In this document: piece by piece, positions 34,472-42,725 of the stretch
How positions within the stretch are numbered: position 1 is the first letter of the stretch
Layout of the letters: every line of letters starts with the position of its first letter
Assembly (NCBI GenBank): GCA_959601045.1
Contig: CAUGNZ010000006.1
Location: 15,960 to 79,959, forward strand
Direction of reading: 5' to 3'
Origin: an uncultured Collinsella sp.
GTDB lineage: Bacteria; Actinomycetota; Coriobacteriia; Coriobacteriales; Coriobacteriaceae
Length of the DNA: 64,000 nt
Position numbers and translations under genes: made by a program
Notes under the pieces: generated by a model
What the model saw: only the letters and a program-made list of their open reading frames with translations
What the model was told of the DNA's origin: nothing
Databases searched by the model: none

Positions 34472-35365
34472 GTGCCCGTGGACAACATACGAGAGGAGTT
34501 TGGCGGCGAGCCCGTCGCGGCATTCTCGATGTCGCATCCGGCTGTGCCGGCACTCTATATAGTGCTGACGCTGGGGCTCACTATGTTCTCGATGCAGCCG
34601 GTACTGATTGCGCTGTCACTTGCGGGCGGGCTGGCGTATGGATTTGCGACGCGTGGGGCTGCCCGCACGCTGGGCGCGCTCCGCTGGCAGCTGCCGGTGA
34701 TTTTGATCGTCGCGGTGCTCAATCCGCTGTTTAGCGCCTCGGGCTCGACGGAGCTGTTCCGTATTGGCATGCGCGCGGTGTATCTGGAGAGCATGGTATA
34801 CGGCCTGTGCATGGGAGGGCTGTTTGTGGCGAGCGTGTTGTGGTTTGAGGCGGCGGCGTCGATGCTCGAATACGACAAGGTGCTCGCGCTGCTGGGCAAT
34901 GCCGCACCGGTGATTGCGCTCATGATCTCGATGTGCATGCAGCTTGTCCCGCAGTTTTTGCGCCGCGGTCGTACGGTGTTGGCGGTGCAGGATGCGATTG
35001 ATGTGCCGGGGCGTGCGCCGGCCGACCCCGTGCGTTCGCGCCTACGGGCATCGAGCGTGTTGATGGGCTGGGGCATGGAAGATTCGCTGGAGCGTGCGGA
35101 CGCGATGCGCTCGCGCGGGTGGGGTGCCGCGACGCGTCGTACGACGTATGCGAGGTATCGACTGGGGCGCAGCGACGTTGTCGCGCTGGCTGGGCTTGCG
35201 GTGTTTGGCGTGGCCACGGCGGCAGTGGCGTGGACCGCGACGACGCAGTATTCGTTTTATCCGCAGCTCTCGGTGCCGGCGCCGTGGCTGGGCTATGTCG
35301 TGTACGCTGCATGGATGGTGCTGCCCTGCGTGTTGCATGTGATCGATGAGAAGAGGTTTGGCTGA
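34472..35365 (+). CDS. ecfT: ECF transporter transmembrane (T) component
   Basis: About 297 residues with five or six hydrophobic helices starting at HPAVPALYIVLTLGLTMFSM. The cytoplasmic coupling segment contains DSLERADAMRSRGWG, the conserved Ala-Arg-Gly-like signature by which EcfT contacts the ATPases. The start is uncertain: GTG 34472 has GAGGGG 5-6 nt upstream; GTG 34403 and ATG 34529 are alternatives. Its stop overlaps the next start (TGATG). Confidence 0.85.
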   Translation: MPVDNIREEFGGEPVAAFSMSHPAVPALYIVLTLGLTMFSMQPVLIALSLAGGLAYGFATRGAARTLGALRWQLPVILIVAVLNPLFSASGSTELFRIGMRAVYLESMVYGLCMGGLFVASVLWFEAAASMLEYDKVLALLGNAAPVIALMISMCMQLVPQFLRRGRTVLAVQDAIDVPGRAPADPVRSRLRASSVLMGWGMEDSLERADAMRSRGWGAATRRTTYARYRLGRSDVVALAGLAVFGVATAAVAWTATTQYSFYPQLSVPAPWLGYVVYAAWMVLPCVLHVIDEKRFG

Positions 35366-37008
35366 TGGCTCGGTTGGATAGGGGCCCGGTGTCGGGTGCG
35401 GCGTGCGGCCCGGATATGCCGGCGATTGAGGCGCGGAGCCTGAGCTTTGCCTACCCCGGGGCTGATGCTGCGGTGCTCGAGGGGCTCGACTGGTCTGTTC
35501 CCCAAGGTGCATTTGCGCTGCTTGTTGGCGGTACCGGATCGGGTAAGTCGACGCTGCTGTCGCTGCTCAAGCCCGAGATCGCTCCGGCGGGCGAGCGCAC
35601 TGGCGATGCGCGCGTGCTGGGCGAGAACGTTGCCGACATGGACGTGCGCGCGTCTGCGGAGTGCGTGGGCTACGTGTTCCAGGATCCCGAGAACCAGATT
35701 GTGTGCGAGACCGTGTGGCACGAGATGGCGTTTGGCCTAGAGAATCTGGGGGTGTCGCGCGACGAGATGCGCCGCCGTGTTGCCGAAACCAGCTATTTCT
35801 TTGGTCTGGAGGACTGGCTTCATCGCGATACCGATACGCTTTCGGGTGGCCGCAAGCAGCTGCTGTCGCTTGCCGCCGTCCTGGCGCTGCGTCCGCGTGT
35901 GCTGCTACTCGACGAGCCCACGTCTCAGCTCGATCCCGTTGCCGAGAAGAATTTTCTGCACGCGCTGTTTCGTGTGAATCGCGAGCTGGGCTGCACGGTT
36001 GTTGTGGCTACGCATCAACCGCGCCCAATGCTCGAGTATGCGACGTGCGCGTATCGGATTGAGGGCGGCCGCGTGCGCGAGGTGGCCGACATTGCCTCCT
36101 TGGGGCATCGCGAAGAGCTGTTTTCTGGCGAGGTGCCAGGGTGGGGTGGCTCGCGGCGTGCAAAAAACGGAATTTTCAGCATCGCTGGTGGCCGGCAGGG
36201 CTCTTTAGACCCGCACGCGGACGTTGCGGGTGCGAAAAAGGGACCAAAAACGGACAAATCGGCTAAATTTGAGGCGCAAATCCTGCCGCAGGACGACTCG
36301 GGGGCGTCATCGCGCGCCGGTGGATGCAGAATATTCCCAAAAATGTACGCTGGCTCGGCCACCACCTTGACAGGAAGCTGGTTTCGCTACGATCGGGCGT
36401 CCGGCTGGGTGCTGCGCGGACTCGATGTGGCGTTTTCGACTGGCGCGGTGCATGCGATTGTGGGCGGAAACGGCTGCGGCAAATCGACGATGCTCTCGAT
36501 TCTGGCCCGAACGGCTAAGCTGCAGCGTGGGCGCATGGTGCGCGGGGCGGCTTCGGCGGCGCTGCTGCCGCAGAACCCCAAGGCCCTGCTGGTCGCCGAG
36601 ACAGTGCACGACGAGCTGATGGAATGGGCTTCGACCTGCGGATACGACGAGGACGCGGCCCAGGAGCGCGCGGCGCAGCTGGGATTGGACGGCCTGGATG
36701 CGCGCCATCCGTACGATCTTTCGGGCGGCCAGCGTCAGCTGCTCGCGTTGGCAAAGCTGCTGTTGATTGGTCCGGAGCTGTTGCTGCTCGACGAGCCCAC
36801 GAAGGGGCTGGACCTGACGAGCCGCCGCATTATCGCCCGCGCCCTGTGCGAGCATGCGCAAGCCGGCGGCACCGTCATCATGGCCACGCACGACCTGGGC
36901 TTCGCCGAGCAGGCTGCCGACGACGTTGCCATGATGTTCGACGGCGAAATTGCCTGCATGGAGCCGCCGGCAGACTTCTTTGCCGACAACGTGTTTTATA
37001 GGGCGTGA
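35365..37008 (+). CDS. ECF transporter ATPase, fused A and A' domains
   Basis: 547 residues with two complete ABC ATPase domains. Domain 1 (about 15-250): GGTGSGKST, LSGGRKQLLSLAAVLA, LLLDEPTSQLDP. Domain 2 (about 330-545): GGNGCGKST, LSGGQRQLLALAKLLL, LLLDEPTKGLDL. The linker (about 255-335) is long, Lys/Ser/Gly-rich and different in base composition; its DNA ends form an imperfect inverted repeat (36156-36184 and 36322-36350). Most ECF systems use separate A and A' genes; fusions are a known minority. Works with the T gene before it and the S gene after it. Confidence 0.92.
   Translation: MARLDRGPVSGAACGPDMPAIEARSLSFAYPGADAAVLEGLDWSVPQGAFALLVGGTGSGKSTLLSLLKPEIAPAGERTGDARVLGENVADMDVRASAECVGYVFQDPENQIVCETVWHEMAFGLENLGVSRDEMRRRVAETSYFFGLEDWLHRDTDTLSGGRKQLLSLAAVLALRPRVLLLDEPTSQLDPVAEKNFLHALFRVNRELGCTVVVATHQPRPMLEYATCAYRIEGGRVREVADIASLGHREELFSGEVPGWGGSRRAKNGIFSIAGGRQGSLDPHADVAGAKKGPKTDKSAKFEAQILPQDDSGASSRAGGCRIFPKMYAGSATTLTGSWFRYDRASGWVLRGLDVAFSTGAVHAIVGGNGCGKSTMLSILARTAKLQRGRMVRGAASAALLPQNPKALLVAETVHDELMEWASTCGYDEDAAQERAAQLGLDGLDARHPYDLSGGQRQLLALAKLLLIGPELLLLDEPTKGLDLTSRRIIARALCEHAQAGGTVIMATHDLGFAEQAADDVAMMFDGEIACMEPPADFFADNVFYRA
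36156..36350. repeat. Inverted-repeat-bounded segment encoding the linker of the fused ECF ATPase
   Basis: 36156-36184 (GCGTGCAAAAAACGG...) and the reverse complement of 36322-36350 (GCGTACATTTTTGGG...) agree at 19 of 29 positions in contiguous blocks. The segment lies in frame between the two ATPase domains and is A-rich compared with its surroundings. It may be a palindromic element captured as coding linker. Confidence 0.4.
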
Positions 37009-37012
37009 TGGA

Positions 37013-37726
37013 ATGGTGGATTATCGCGTCTCGCGCCTACTTGCAAAACTGGAGATTCCGCTGTTGTTGGCGGTGCCGGCGGTAATGGCCGCAGCATTGC
37101 TGACGGGCATTGAGCAGACAGCGCTTGCCATGCTGGTTGTGGTGGCGCTGGTGCTCGCGCTGTTCTTTGCGGGCTACGAGGCGTCGCGACCGGGCCTGCG
37201 CCAGATTATGCCAACGCTGGTTCTGGCGGCGTTGGCCGCGGCGGGGCGCATCTTGTTTGGCCCCATTCCCGACTTTAAACCCGTGAGCGCCATCGCCATT
37301 ATCGCCGGTGCGACACTCGGCCGTCGTAATGGCTTTATGGTCGGTGCGCTGGCAGCGCTGACCAGCAATTTCTTTTTTGGGCAGGGTATGTGGACGCCGT
37401 GGCAGATGTATGCCTGGGGTCTGGTTGGCTATGTTGGCGGCGCGCTGGCGCATGCGGGTGCGTTCGACCGTGCCGACGGCACCGTGCGCATGCCGGCGTT
37501 GATGGCGTACGGCTTTGCTTCGGGTCTGCTGTACGGCGTGGTGATCAACGCGTATGACATCATCGGTTTTGTTCAACCGCTCACGTGGGCGGGCACCGTG
37601 GCGCGTCTTGCCACCGCCGTACCGTTCGATATCACGCACGGACTCGCGACCTGCGTGTTTTTGGTCGCCCTGTACAAGCCTTGGTGTCGCCGCATCAACC
37701 GAGTCGTCGTGAAGTACGGACTGTAG
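37013..37726 (+). CDS. ECF transporter substrate-binding (S) component
   Basis: 237 residues, about six helices. The stretch FGPIPDFKPVSAIAIIAGATLGRRNGF, then LTSNFFFGQGMWTPWQMYAWGLVGYVGG is typical of the ECF_trnsprot S-component family (CbrT-like relatives). The vitamin cannot be read from sequence; cobalamin or another B vitamin is possible. ATG 37013 is 4 bp after the ATPase stop. Completes an ecfT-AA'-S operon. Confidence 0.85.
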   Translation: MVDYRVSRLLAKLEIPLLLAVPAVMAAALLTGIEQTALAMLVVVALVLALFFAGYEASRPGLRQIMPTLVLAALAAAGRILFGPIPDFKPVSAIAIIAGATLGRRNGFMVGALAALTSNFFFGQGMWTPWQMYAWGLVGYVGGALAHAGAFDRADGTVRMPALMAYGFASGLLYGVVINAYDIIGFVQPLTWAGTVARLATAVPFDITHGLATCVFLVALYKPWCRRINRVVVKYGL

Positions 37727-37766
37727 GGCTGGTTGCGCCGGGGCGGGAATCAATACTGCCGAAGTG

Positions 37767-37933
37767 CCATTTTAAAACTATGCCGGTTTACGGGGCCAGA
37801 TTGGCACAAGCAGACCATGCCGGCTATTTTTGAAATAGAGCAAGCCGTTTACCTGCGGTTTTATTATTTCGGAATTGCGTATGGTTGGGGGTTCGCGATT
37901 CAGCCCCGTAAACCGGCATAGTTTTGAAATAGC
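37767..37933. repeat. Palindromic element A1 (ATGCCGGTTTA arms)
   Basis: The 31-bp arms 37767-37797 and 37903-37933 are complementary except for about three positions and include AAAACTATGCCGGTTTACGG. The middle (37813-37890) aligns in the same orientation with that of element A2: ACCATG, ATTTTT, then a GC-x-TT-x-ACCTGCGGTTTT core at 37843-37862. Total length about 167 bp. Confidence 0.85.
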
Positions 37934-38028
37934 CGGCTGATACGACGGGCATCGTGGCCCTCGGAGAGCCAAATTGATCCGTTTTCTTTCGCCTCCAGAC
38001 GTTCCCAGGGAATCAGCTGAACCCGCCC

Positions 38029-38188
38029 GCCACGAAATCGGTCTATCTACTACGTTTGGCCCGACACCCCCAACCTCAACCGTGTTTTATGAAAAACCGT
38101 AGGCTTTCTACCTGCGGTTTTCTTTCTGCGTTGTTCACTGTGGTTGAGGGTAGTGGCTTAAACGTAGTAGATGGGCCAGTTTCGTGGC
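38029..38188. repeat. Palindromic element B1 (ATCTACTACGTTT arms)
   Basis: The arms 38029-38056 and 38161-38188 share ATCTACTACGTT and GCCACGAAA; pairing continues inward through CAACCTCAACC and GGTTGAGGG. The centre AAAACCGTAGG (38094-38104) and CCTGCGGTTTT (38111-38121) is a terminator-like stem. B1 matches the reverse complement of B2 (54524-54685) along its length. Confidence 0.85.
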
Positions 38189-38261
38189 AAGCGAGCTGCG
38201 TGGATGATCTCGCGAAGTGAAAATGATTCCTTTTCCTCCGTCCCCAGGAGATCAGTTGGGG

Positions 38262-39080
38262 CTAGAGCTCTAGGGTGAGAGTGACGGGGCAGTGGTCGCT
38301 GCCAAAGATGTCGCCGCGGATGCCGGCGTCGCGCACATTGCCGGCGATTGCGTTGCTTACCAGGAAGTAGTCGATGCGCCAGCCTGCGTTGTTCTTGCGG
38401 GCATTAAAGCGGTAGCTCCACCAGCTGTAGACGCCCTCGACGTCCGGATTGGCCGCGCGCCAGGTGTCGGTAAAACCGGCGTCGAGCAGCTCGGTAAACT
38501 TGCCGCGCTCCTCGTCCGAAAAGCCTGCGTTGCCGCGGTTGGACTTGGGGTTCTTAAGATCGATCTCCTCGTGTGCCACGTTAAAGTCGCCGCAGGTCAC
38601 CACGGGCTTTCCAGTCTCGCGCTCGAGGCCTGCCAAAAAGCCGCGGTAGGCATCGTCCCAAGCCATGCGCACGTTGATGCGCGCGAGCTCATTTTGGGCG
38701 TTGGGCGTATAGACGTCCACAAACCAAAACTTGTCGAACTCGAGCGCGCAGACGCGGCCCTCGGTTGCGGCTTGGGCGACGAGCTCGGCAGCCCCGCCCT
38801 TGCCGGCGTAGGGCAGCAGTGCATCGGCGCGCAGCACGCGCAGCGGTTCCTGGCGGCTAAAGACCGCGGTGCCCGAGTAGCCCTTGCGCTCGGCGTAGCT
38901 CCAGGTTTGGTGATAGCCGGGCAGGTCGATATCGACCTGGCCCTCCTGCAGCTTGGTCTCCTGCAGCGCTAGGACATCGACATCGAGTTCCTGCGCGATC
39001 TGGATAAAGCTCGGGTCCTTTTTGAGCACGGCGCGCAGGCCGTTGACGTTCCACGAGGCGAAAGTGTAAGTCTGAGGCAT
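38262..39080 (-). CDS. xth: Exodeoxyribonuclease III (AP endonuclease family)
   Basis: 272 residues; base-excision repair nuclease. FASWNVNGLRAVLKKDP, LALQETKLQEGQVDID (metal Glu), WSYAERKGYSGTAVFSR, KPVVTCGDFNVAHEEIDLKNPKSNRGNAGFSDEER and GSDHCPVTLTLEL (catalytic Asp-His) are all present in order. ATG 39080 follows GAAAGGAC. Divergent from the sirtuin gene. Confidence 0.95.
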   Translation of the reverse strand: MPQTYTFASWNVNGLRAVLKKDPSFIQIAQELDVDVLALQETKLQEGQVDIDLPGYHQTWSYAERKGYSGTAVFSRQEPLRVLRADALLPYAGKGGAAELVAQAATEGRVCALEFDKFWFVDVYTPNAQNELARINVRMAWDDAYRGFLAGLERETGKPVVTCGDFNVAHEEIDLKNPKSNRGNAGFSDEERGKFTELLDAGFTDTWRAANPDVEGVYSWWSYRFNARKNNAGWRIDYFLVSNAIAGNVRDAGIRGDIFGSDHCPVTLTLEL

Positions 39081-39194
39081 GGTGTCCTTTCGACGGGGTT
39101 GGCAGGCTTAAGATTAGCGCAACAGGGGCGGGGTGGGCTCCGTGGGCGACGGCGCAATCGCAGCCGCCCCGACCAACGTGGACGGAGGACAAAC

Positions 39195-39947
39195 ATGACG
39201 CAAGCGATAACAGATTCCAAGCAGGCCTCCACCGCGCTGGCGGAGCTGTTCAATACCCACGGGCGTGTGGTGTTCTTTGGCGGCGCTGGTGTTTCCACGG
39301 CGAGCGGCATTCCCGATTTTCGCAGCGTGGACGGCCTGTACCACCAGCAGTTTGCCTACCCGCCCGAGACCATGCTCTCGCATAGCTTTTATGAGGCGCA
39401 TCCGGCCGAGTTCTTCGACTTCTACCGCACCAAGATGATTGCGCTTGGCGCCAAGCCCAACCGCTGCCACACCAAGCTGGCCGAGTTGGAGCGCGCCGGT
39501 AAGCTAAATGCCGTGGTGACGCAAAATATCGACGGCCTGCATCAGATGGCCGGCTCACAGCGCGTGTTCGAGCTGCACGGATCGGTCCATCGCAACATTT
39601 GCCGGTCGTGCGGCGCGGTCTATAGCGCCGAGTGGATTTGCGCGCGCGAGCACGAGGATACCGCGGGCGTGCCCGTGTGTCCTGTGTGCGGTGGTCGAAT
39701 CAAGCCCGATGTGGTGCTCTACGAAGAGCCGCTCGATGGGCGTGTGTTGGCCGGTGCCGTTGCCGCCATCGCCGCGGCCGATGCCCTCATTGTAGGCGGG
39801 ACCTCGCTCGTAGTGTATCCGGCGGCGGGCCTTACGCGTTACTTTACTGGCGATACGCTGGCCATTTGCAATTTGGCGCCCACCGATCAGGATGCAAATG
39901 CCGACCTGCTGATTTCTTGCGACATCGCGGCCGCGTTTGCGTTCTAG
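39195..39947 (+). CDS. Sir2-type NAD-dependent protein deacylase
   Basis: 250 residues. FFGGAGVSTASGIPDFRSVDGLY is the NAD loop; TQNIDGLHQMAGSQRVFELHGSVH holds the catalytic His; zinc cysteines are CRSCGAVYS and CPVCGGRIKPDVVLYEE; GGTSLVVYPAAGL closes the NAD site. ATG 39195 with GGAGGA upstream is used rather than a longer frame. It ends 95 bp before folP-folK. Confidence 0.94.
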   Translation: MTQAITDSKQASTALAELFNTHGRVVFFGGAGVSTASGIPDFRSVDGLYHQQFAYPPETMLSHSFYEAHPAEFFDFYRTKMIALGAKPNRCHTKLAELERAGKLNAVVTQNIDGLHQMAGSQRVFELHGSVHRNICRSCGAVYSAEWICAREHEDTAGVPVCPVCGGRIKPDVVLYEEPLDGRVLAGAVAAIAAADALIVGGTSLVVYPAAGLTRYFTGDTLAICNLAPTDQDANADLLISCDIAAAFAF

Positions 39948-39961
39948 CCCGTGTGCGCGGA

Positions 39962-40029
39962 TACAATAGAAAGACTGAGTGCAAAGCGACCCCACCGCCT
40001 GCGCCCGAGCGCGGCGGCGTGGGCATTTT
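39962..40029 (+). promoter_or_regulatory. Candidate promoter and leader hairpin of folP-folK
   Basis: TACAAT at 39962-39967 is a plausible -10. Between it and the ribosome site lies a GC-rich imperfect stem (CCCCACCGCC with GGCGGCGTGGG, about 39990-40023) followed by CATTTT and then AGGAGG. The stem could be an attenuator-like terminator or simply mark the end of the sirtuin transcript. Confidence 0.4.
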
Positions 40030-40041
40030 AGGAGGATGTTC

Positions 40042-41772
40042 ATGGCGAACGACAGCAAGACATGGCGGTGCGGAAAGTACGAGCTCAGCTTTGACCGTCC
40101 GCGCATCATGGGCGTCCTCAACGTGACGCCCGATTCGTTTAGCGACGGCGGGGACCACTTCGACCCGGATGCTGCCATCGAGTATGGCCTGGCGATGCTC
40201 GACGCCGGCGCCGACATCATCGACGTGGGCGGCGAGTCCACGCGCCCCGGCTTTACCCCGGTCAACCCCGACGAGGAGGCTCGCCGCGTGCTGCCCGTGG
40301 TGCGCGCGCTGGCCAAGGAGGGCGCCATCGTCTCGATCGACACGCGTCATGTGGCGGTTGCCAAGGCGGCCGTGCGCTGCGGCGCCTCGATCGTCAACGA
40401 CGTGACCGGCTTCACCGACCCCAAGATGGTCGAGTTTGTTAAGACGAGCACCTGCGGCGTCATTGTGATGCATGCCGGCGAGGTCGCCGCGCCTACCCGC
40501 ACGCACGCAACGGTGCAGCTCGATACCTCGGCAGCGGCGTTTGTTGCCGAGAAAGCACGCGAGGCGGCTGCCGAGGCCGCGCGCGAGGCCGAGAAGCCGG
40601 CCCGTCGCCGTCGCGGCAAGCTGCTGGGCGACCCTAAGCCCGAGGCAAAGCTTCCGGGCGGCGTGGTGCAGCCCTCGTTGCCGTTTGGCGAACCTGAGCC
40701 CGCGACCGAGCCTGCAAGCGAGCAGGAGACGCCGGCCGCCGAGCAGGCTGCTGCTGCCGAGACCGTCGCGCCCGCGCCCGAGGCCACCGAGGCCGCATCG
40801 GAGCCCAATGACCGCCTGGCCGCCATGATGCGCCGCAGCGCCCGCCGCGAGGAAGCCTACGTGCCCACCTCGCAGCTCCGCCGCTTCACCCTGCCCGATT
40901 CGGCGCCCATCATGCGCCGCGTCATGGGCTTTCTGTCCGACCAGGCCCGCGCGCTCATCCACGCCGGCGTGTCGCGCGACCGCATCTGCATCGATCCCGG
41001 TCCGGGCTTTGGCAAGACGGCCAACGAGGGCATCGTCATCCAGCGCGAGACTGCCAAGATGGCGTCACTGGGCTATCCGCTCATGTGCGCCGTATCGCGC
41101 AAGCGCTTTGTAGGCGCCGTCTCGGGCGTGACCGAGGCCGCCGAGCGCGATGCCGCTACGTTTGGCGTGTGCCTGGGCGCCATCCAGGCCGGTGCCAACA
41201 TCGTGCGCGTGCACGACGCCGCGGGCTTTGCGCAGTTCCTGAACGGCTACTGGGCGGTTGCCAAGCCGCAGCCGCGCCGCGCGTTTGTGGCCGTGGGCTC
41301 CAACCTGGGGCATCGCTGTGACAACATCCGCGCCGCACGCGACATGATCGCCGAGATTCCACTCACCTGCGTGTCCAACTCCTCCAAGATCTACGAGAGC
41401 GAGCCGGCCTACGAGACGCGCCAGGACGCGTTTGCCAACGCCGTCATCGAGATTAAGACCGAGCTGGCGCCGTTGGTGCTGCTCGACGAGCTCATGAAGA
41501 TCGAGGCCGAGCTGGGCCGCGACCGCTCCAAAAAGGCCAAGGCCAACGGTCCGCGCACCATCGACCTGGACCTGCTGTGGATGGACGGCGAGACCCACGG
41601 CGGCAAAAAGCTGCGCCTGCCGCATCCGCTCATTGGCGAGCGCGACTTTGTGCTGGTGCCGCTCGAGGACCTGATGCACGACCCGGCGCGGTTCTTCCGC
41701 TATAACGGTGTCGAGGTCAAGGAACCCGAGGATCGCGTGGGCCATATCGTGGGCGAATTGGGGCGTATGTAG
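40042..41772 (+). CDS. folP-folK: Bifunctional dihydropteroate synthase / HPPK (FolP-FolK) with large insert
   Basis: 576 residues; two folate steps in one protein. FolP part: IMGVLNVTPDSFSDGG, DVGGESTRPGF, IVNDVTGF, VIVMH (140-144), then CIDPGPGFGKT and SRKRFVGAVSG. FolK part (about 410-570): AFVAVGSNLGHRCDNI, IYESEPAYET, NGPRTIDLDLLWMDGE and LPHPLIGERDFVLVPL. Between residues about 148 and 288 the barrel is interrupted by some 140 residues rich in Ala, Glu, Pro and Arg, where normal enzymes have about 20. The order folP then folK in one chain is less common than separate genes. ATG 40042 has TAGGAGG at 6 nt. Confidence 0.92.
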   Translation: MANDSKTWRCGKYELSFDRPRIMGVLNVTPDSFSDGGDHFDPDAAIEYGLAMLDAGADIIDVGGESTRPGFTPVNPDEEARRVLPVVRALAKEGAIVSIDTRHVAVAKAAVRCGASIVNDVTGFTDPKMVEFVKTSTCGVIVMHAGEVAAPTRTHATVQLDTSAAAFVAEKAREAAAEAAREAEKPARRRRGKLLGDPKPEAKLPGGVVQPSLPFGEPEPATEPASEQETPAAEQAAAAETVAPAPEATEAASEPNDRLAAMMRRSARREEAYVPTSQLRRFTLPDSAPIMRRVMGFLSDQARALIHAGVSRDRICIDPGPGFGKTANEGIVIQRETAKMASLGYPLMCAVSRKRFVGAVSGVTEAAERDAATFGVCLGAIQAGANIVRVHDAAGFAQFLNGYWAVAKPQPRRAFVAVGSNLGHRCDNIRAARDMIAEIPLTCVSNSSKIYESEPAYETRQDAFANAVIEIKTELAPLVLLDELMKIEAELGRDRSKKAKANGPRTIDLDLLWMDGETHGGKKLRLPHPLIGERDFVLVPLEDLMHDPARFFRYNGVEVKEPEDRVGHIVGELGRM

Positions 41773-42474
41773 ATGATCGAGATGAATGCTGTTGTCGCCG
41801 GTACCGAGCTCGACGCGGCGCGTGACGCGGGCCGCGAGGGCGTGTCCGCGGGCTGGTGCGCATGGAACGCGGGCGATGCTTCGCTGACGTTTTCGCTGGT
41901 CGTGCGTCCGGATGTGAATATGCACGCCTTCCACGGCCTGCCGTTTGTGGCCGCGATGGGCATGATGGACGCGCTCGTGGGCACGGCTTCGACGCCGGGG
42001 TTGGGCCTTGCCGGTAAGGTGGGTATCCAGTGGCCGAGCGATATCGTGTGCGGTGCGCCTGCGTTTGAGACGTCGTTCGCGCGCGTCGCCGTCAACGGCG
42101 GTGCCGGTGCCGCGGGCATGTTTGCCGCAGTGACGGTTGATATTGAGCGTGCGGCGCTGGGTGAGCTTGGCGTGGATATGGCAGATGAGGCGCTGATCGA
42201 GGCATTGGCCGCCGCCGTGCTGGTCCGTGTGGACACCTGGGCGGTTGCCGCCAACATGCCGCAGGGCGCTGCCGGCCCGCTGGCTCCGGTGCTGGGCGAG
42301 TACTTTGACATGGTGCCACTGTTGGGTCGTCAGGTCGCGGCGGTGTCGCCCAACGGCTTGCCGCTTGCGGTCGGTGTGTTTGCGGGCCTGGACATCTGGG
42401 GCCGCGCGACCATCAAGACCGATGCCGGCGAGCAGGAGTTTCCGCCCGAGGCCGTACGGATTCGCGGACTGTAA
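41773..42474 (+). CDS. Biotin-protein-ligase-like protein with altered catalytic motifs
   Basis: 233 residues. The pattern SLTFSLVVRP, LPFVAAMGMMDAL, KVGIQWPSDIVC, a middle beta-rich part and a C-terminal GVFAGLDIWGRATIKTDAGEQEFPPEAVRIRGL follows biotin ligase (BirA catalytic plus SH3-like domain). The KWPND lysine is Gln here (QWPSD), and the usual GRGRxGR biotinyl-AMP loop is replaced by GREGVSAGW. It may be inactive or act on another ligand such as lipoate or biotin binding only. It starts directly after the folP-folK stop. Confidence 0.6.
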   Translation: MIEMNAVVAGTELDAARDAGREGVSAGWCAWNAGDASLTFSLVVRPDVNMHAFHGLPFVAAMGMMDALVGTASTPGLGLAGKVGIQWPSDIVCGAPAFETSFARVAVNGGAGAAGMFAAVTVDIERAALGELGVDMADEALIEALAAAVLVRVDTWAVAANMPQGAAGPLAPVLGEYFDMVPLLGRQVAAVSPNGLPLAVGVFAGLDIWGRATIKTDAGEQEFPPEAVRIRGL

Positions 42475-42572
42475 CGCGAGGCGCCCGCGCTCAAAGATAG
42501 CGATGACAACGAAGCCCTCTTCGGCCTGTGCTGGGGAGGGTCTTGTTGTCTGGGGAATGGGTTGTCAGCACC

Positions 42573-42699
42573 CTATTCCTCAAAACTGAAAATCTTTCGA
42601 TTTTGAGGAATAGAATTAAGCCAGCTCGGCCTTTAACGAGGTATATTCGTTGCAGAGTCTATTCCTCAAAACTGAATAATTTTCGTTTTTGAGGAATAG
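42573..42699. repeat. Two 41-bp CTATTCCTCAAAA palindromes upstream of the ATPase gene
   Basis: Near-identical palindromes lie at 42573-42613 and 42659-42699, each CTATTCCTCAAAA followed by an AT-rich centre and TTTTGAGGAATAG. The second ends 27 bp before the ATPase start. A third copy follows the gene (43929-43975). Confidence 0.9.
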
Positions 42700-42725
42700 C
42701 GATAGAAGACCGCAGGGAGGCACCA

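Larger units (their letters stand above)
37727..38261. other. Gap filled by paired palindromic elements A1 and B1
   Basis: 535 bp between the S component (+) and exonuclease III (-, convergent). Contents in order: element A1 (37767-37933), a spacer with the word AAATTGATCCGTTTTC (from about 37971), element B1 (38029-38188), and a second related word AAAATGATTCCTTTTCC (from about 38219). No gene is supported. Confidence 0.7.
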
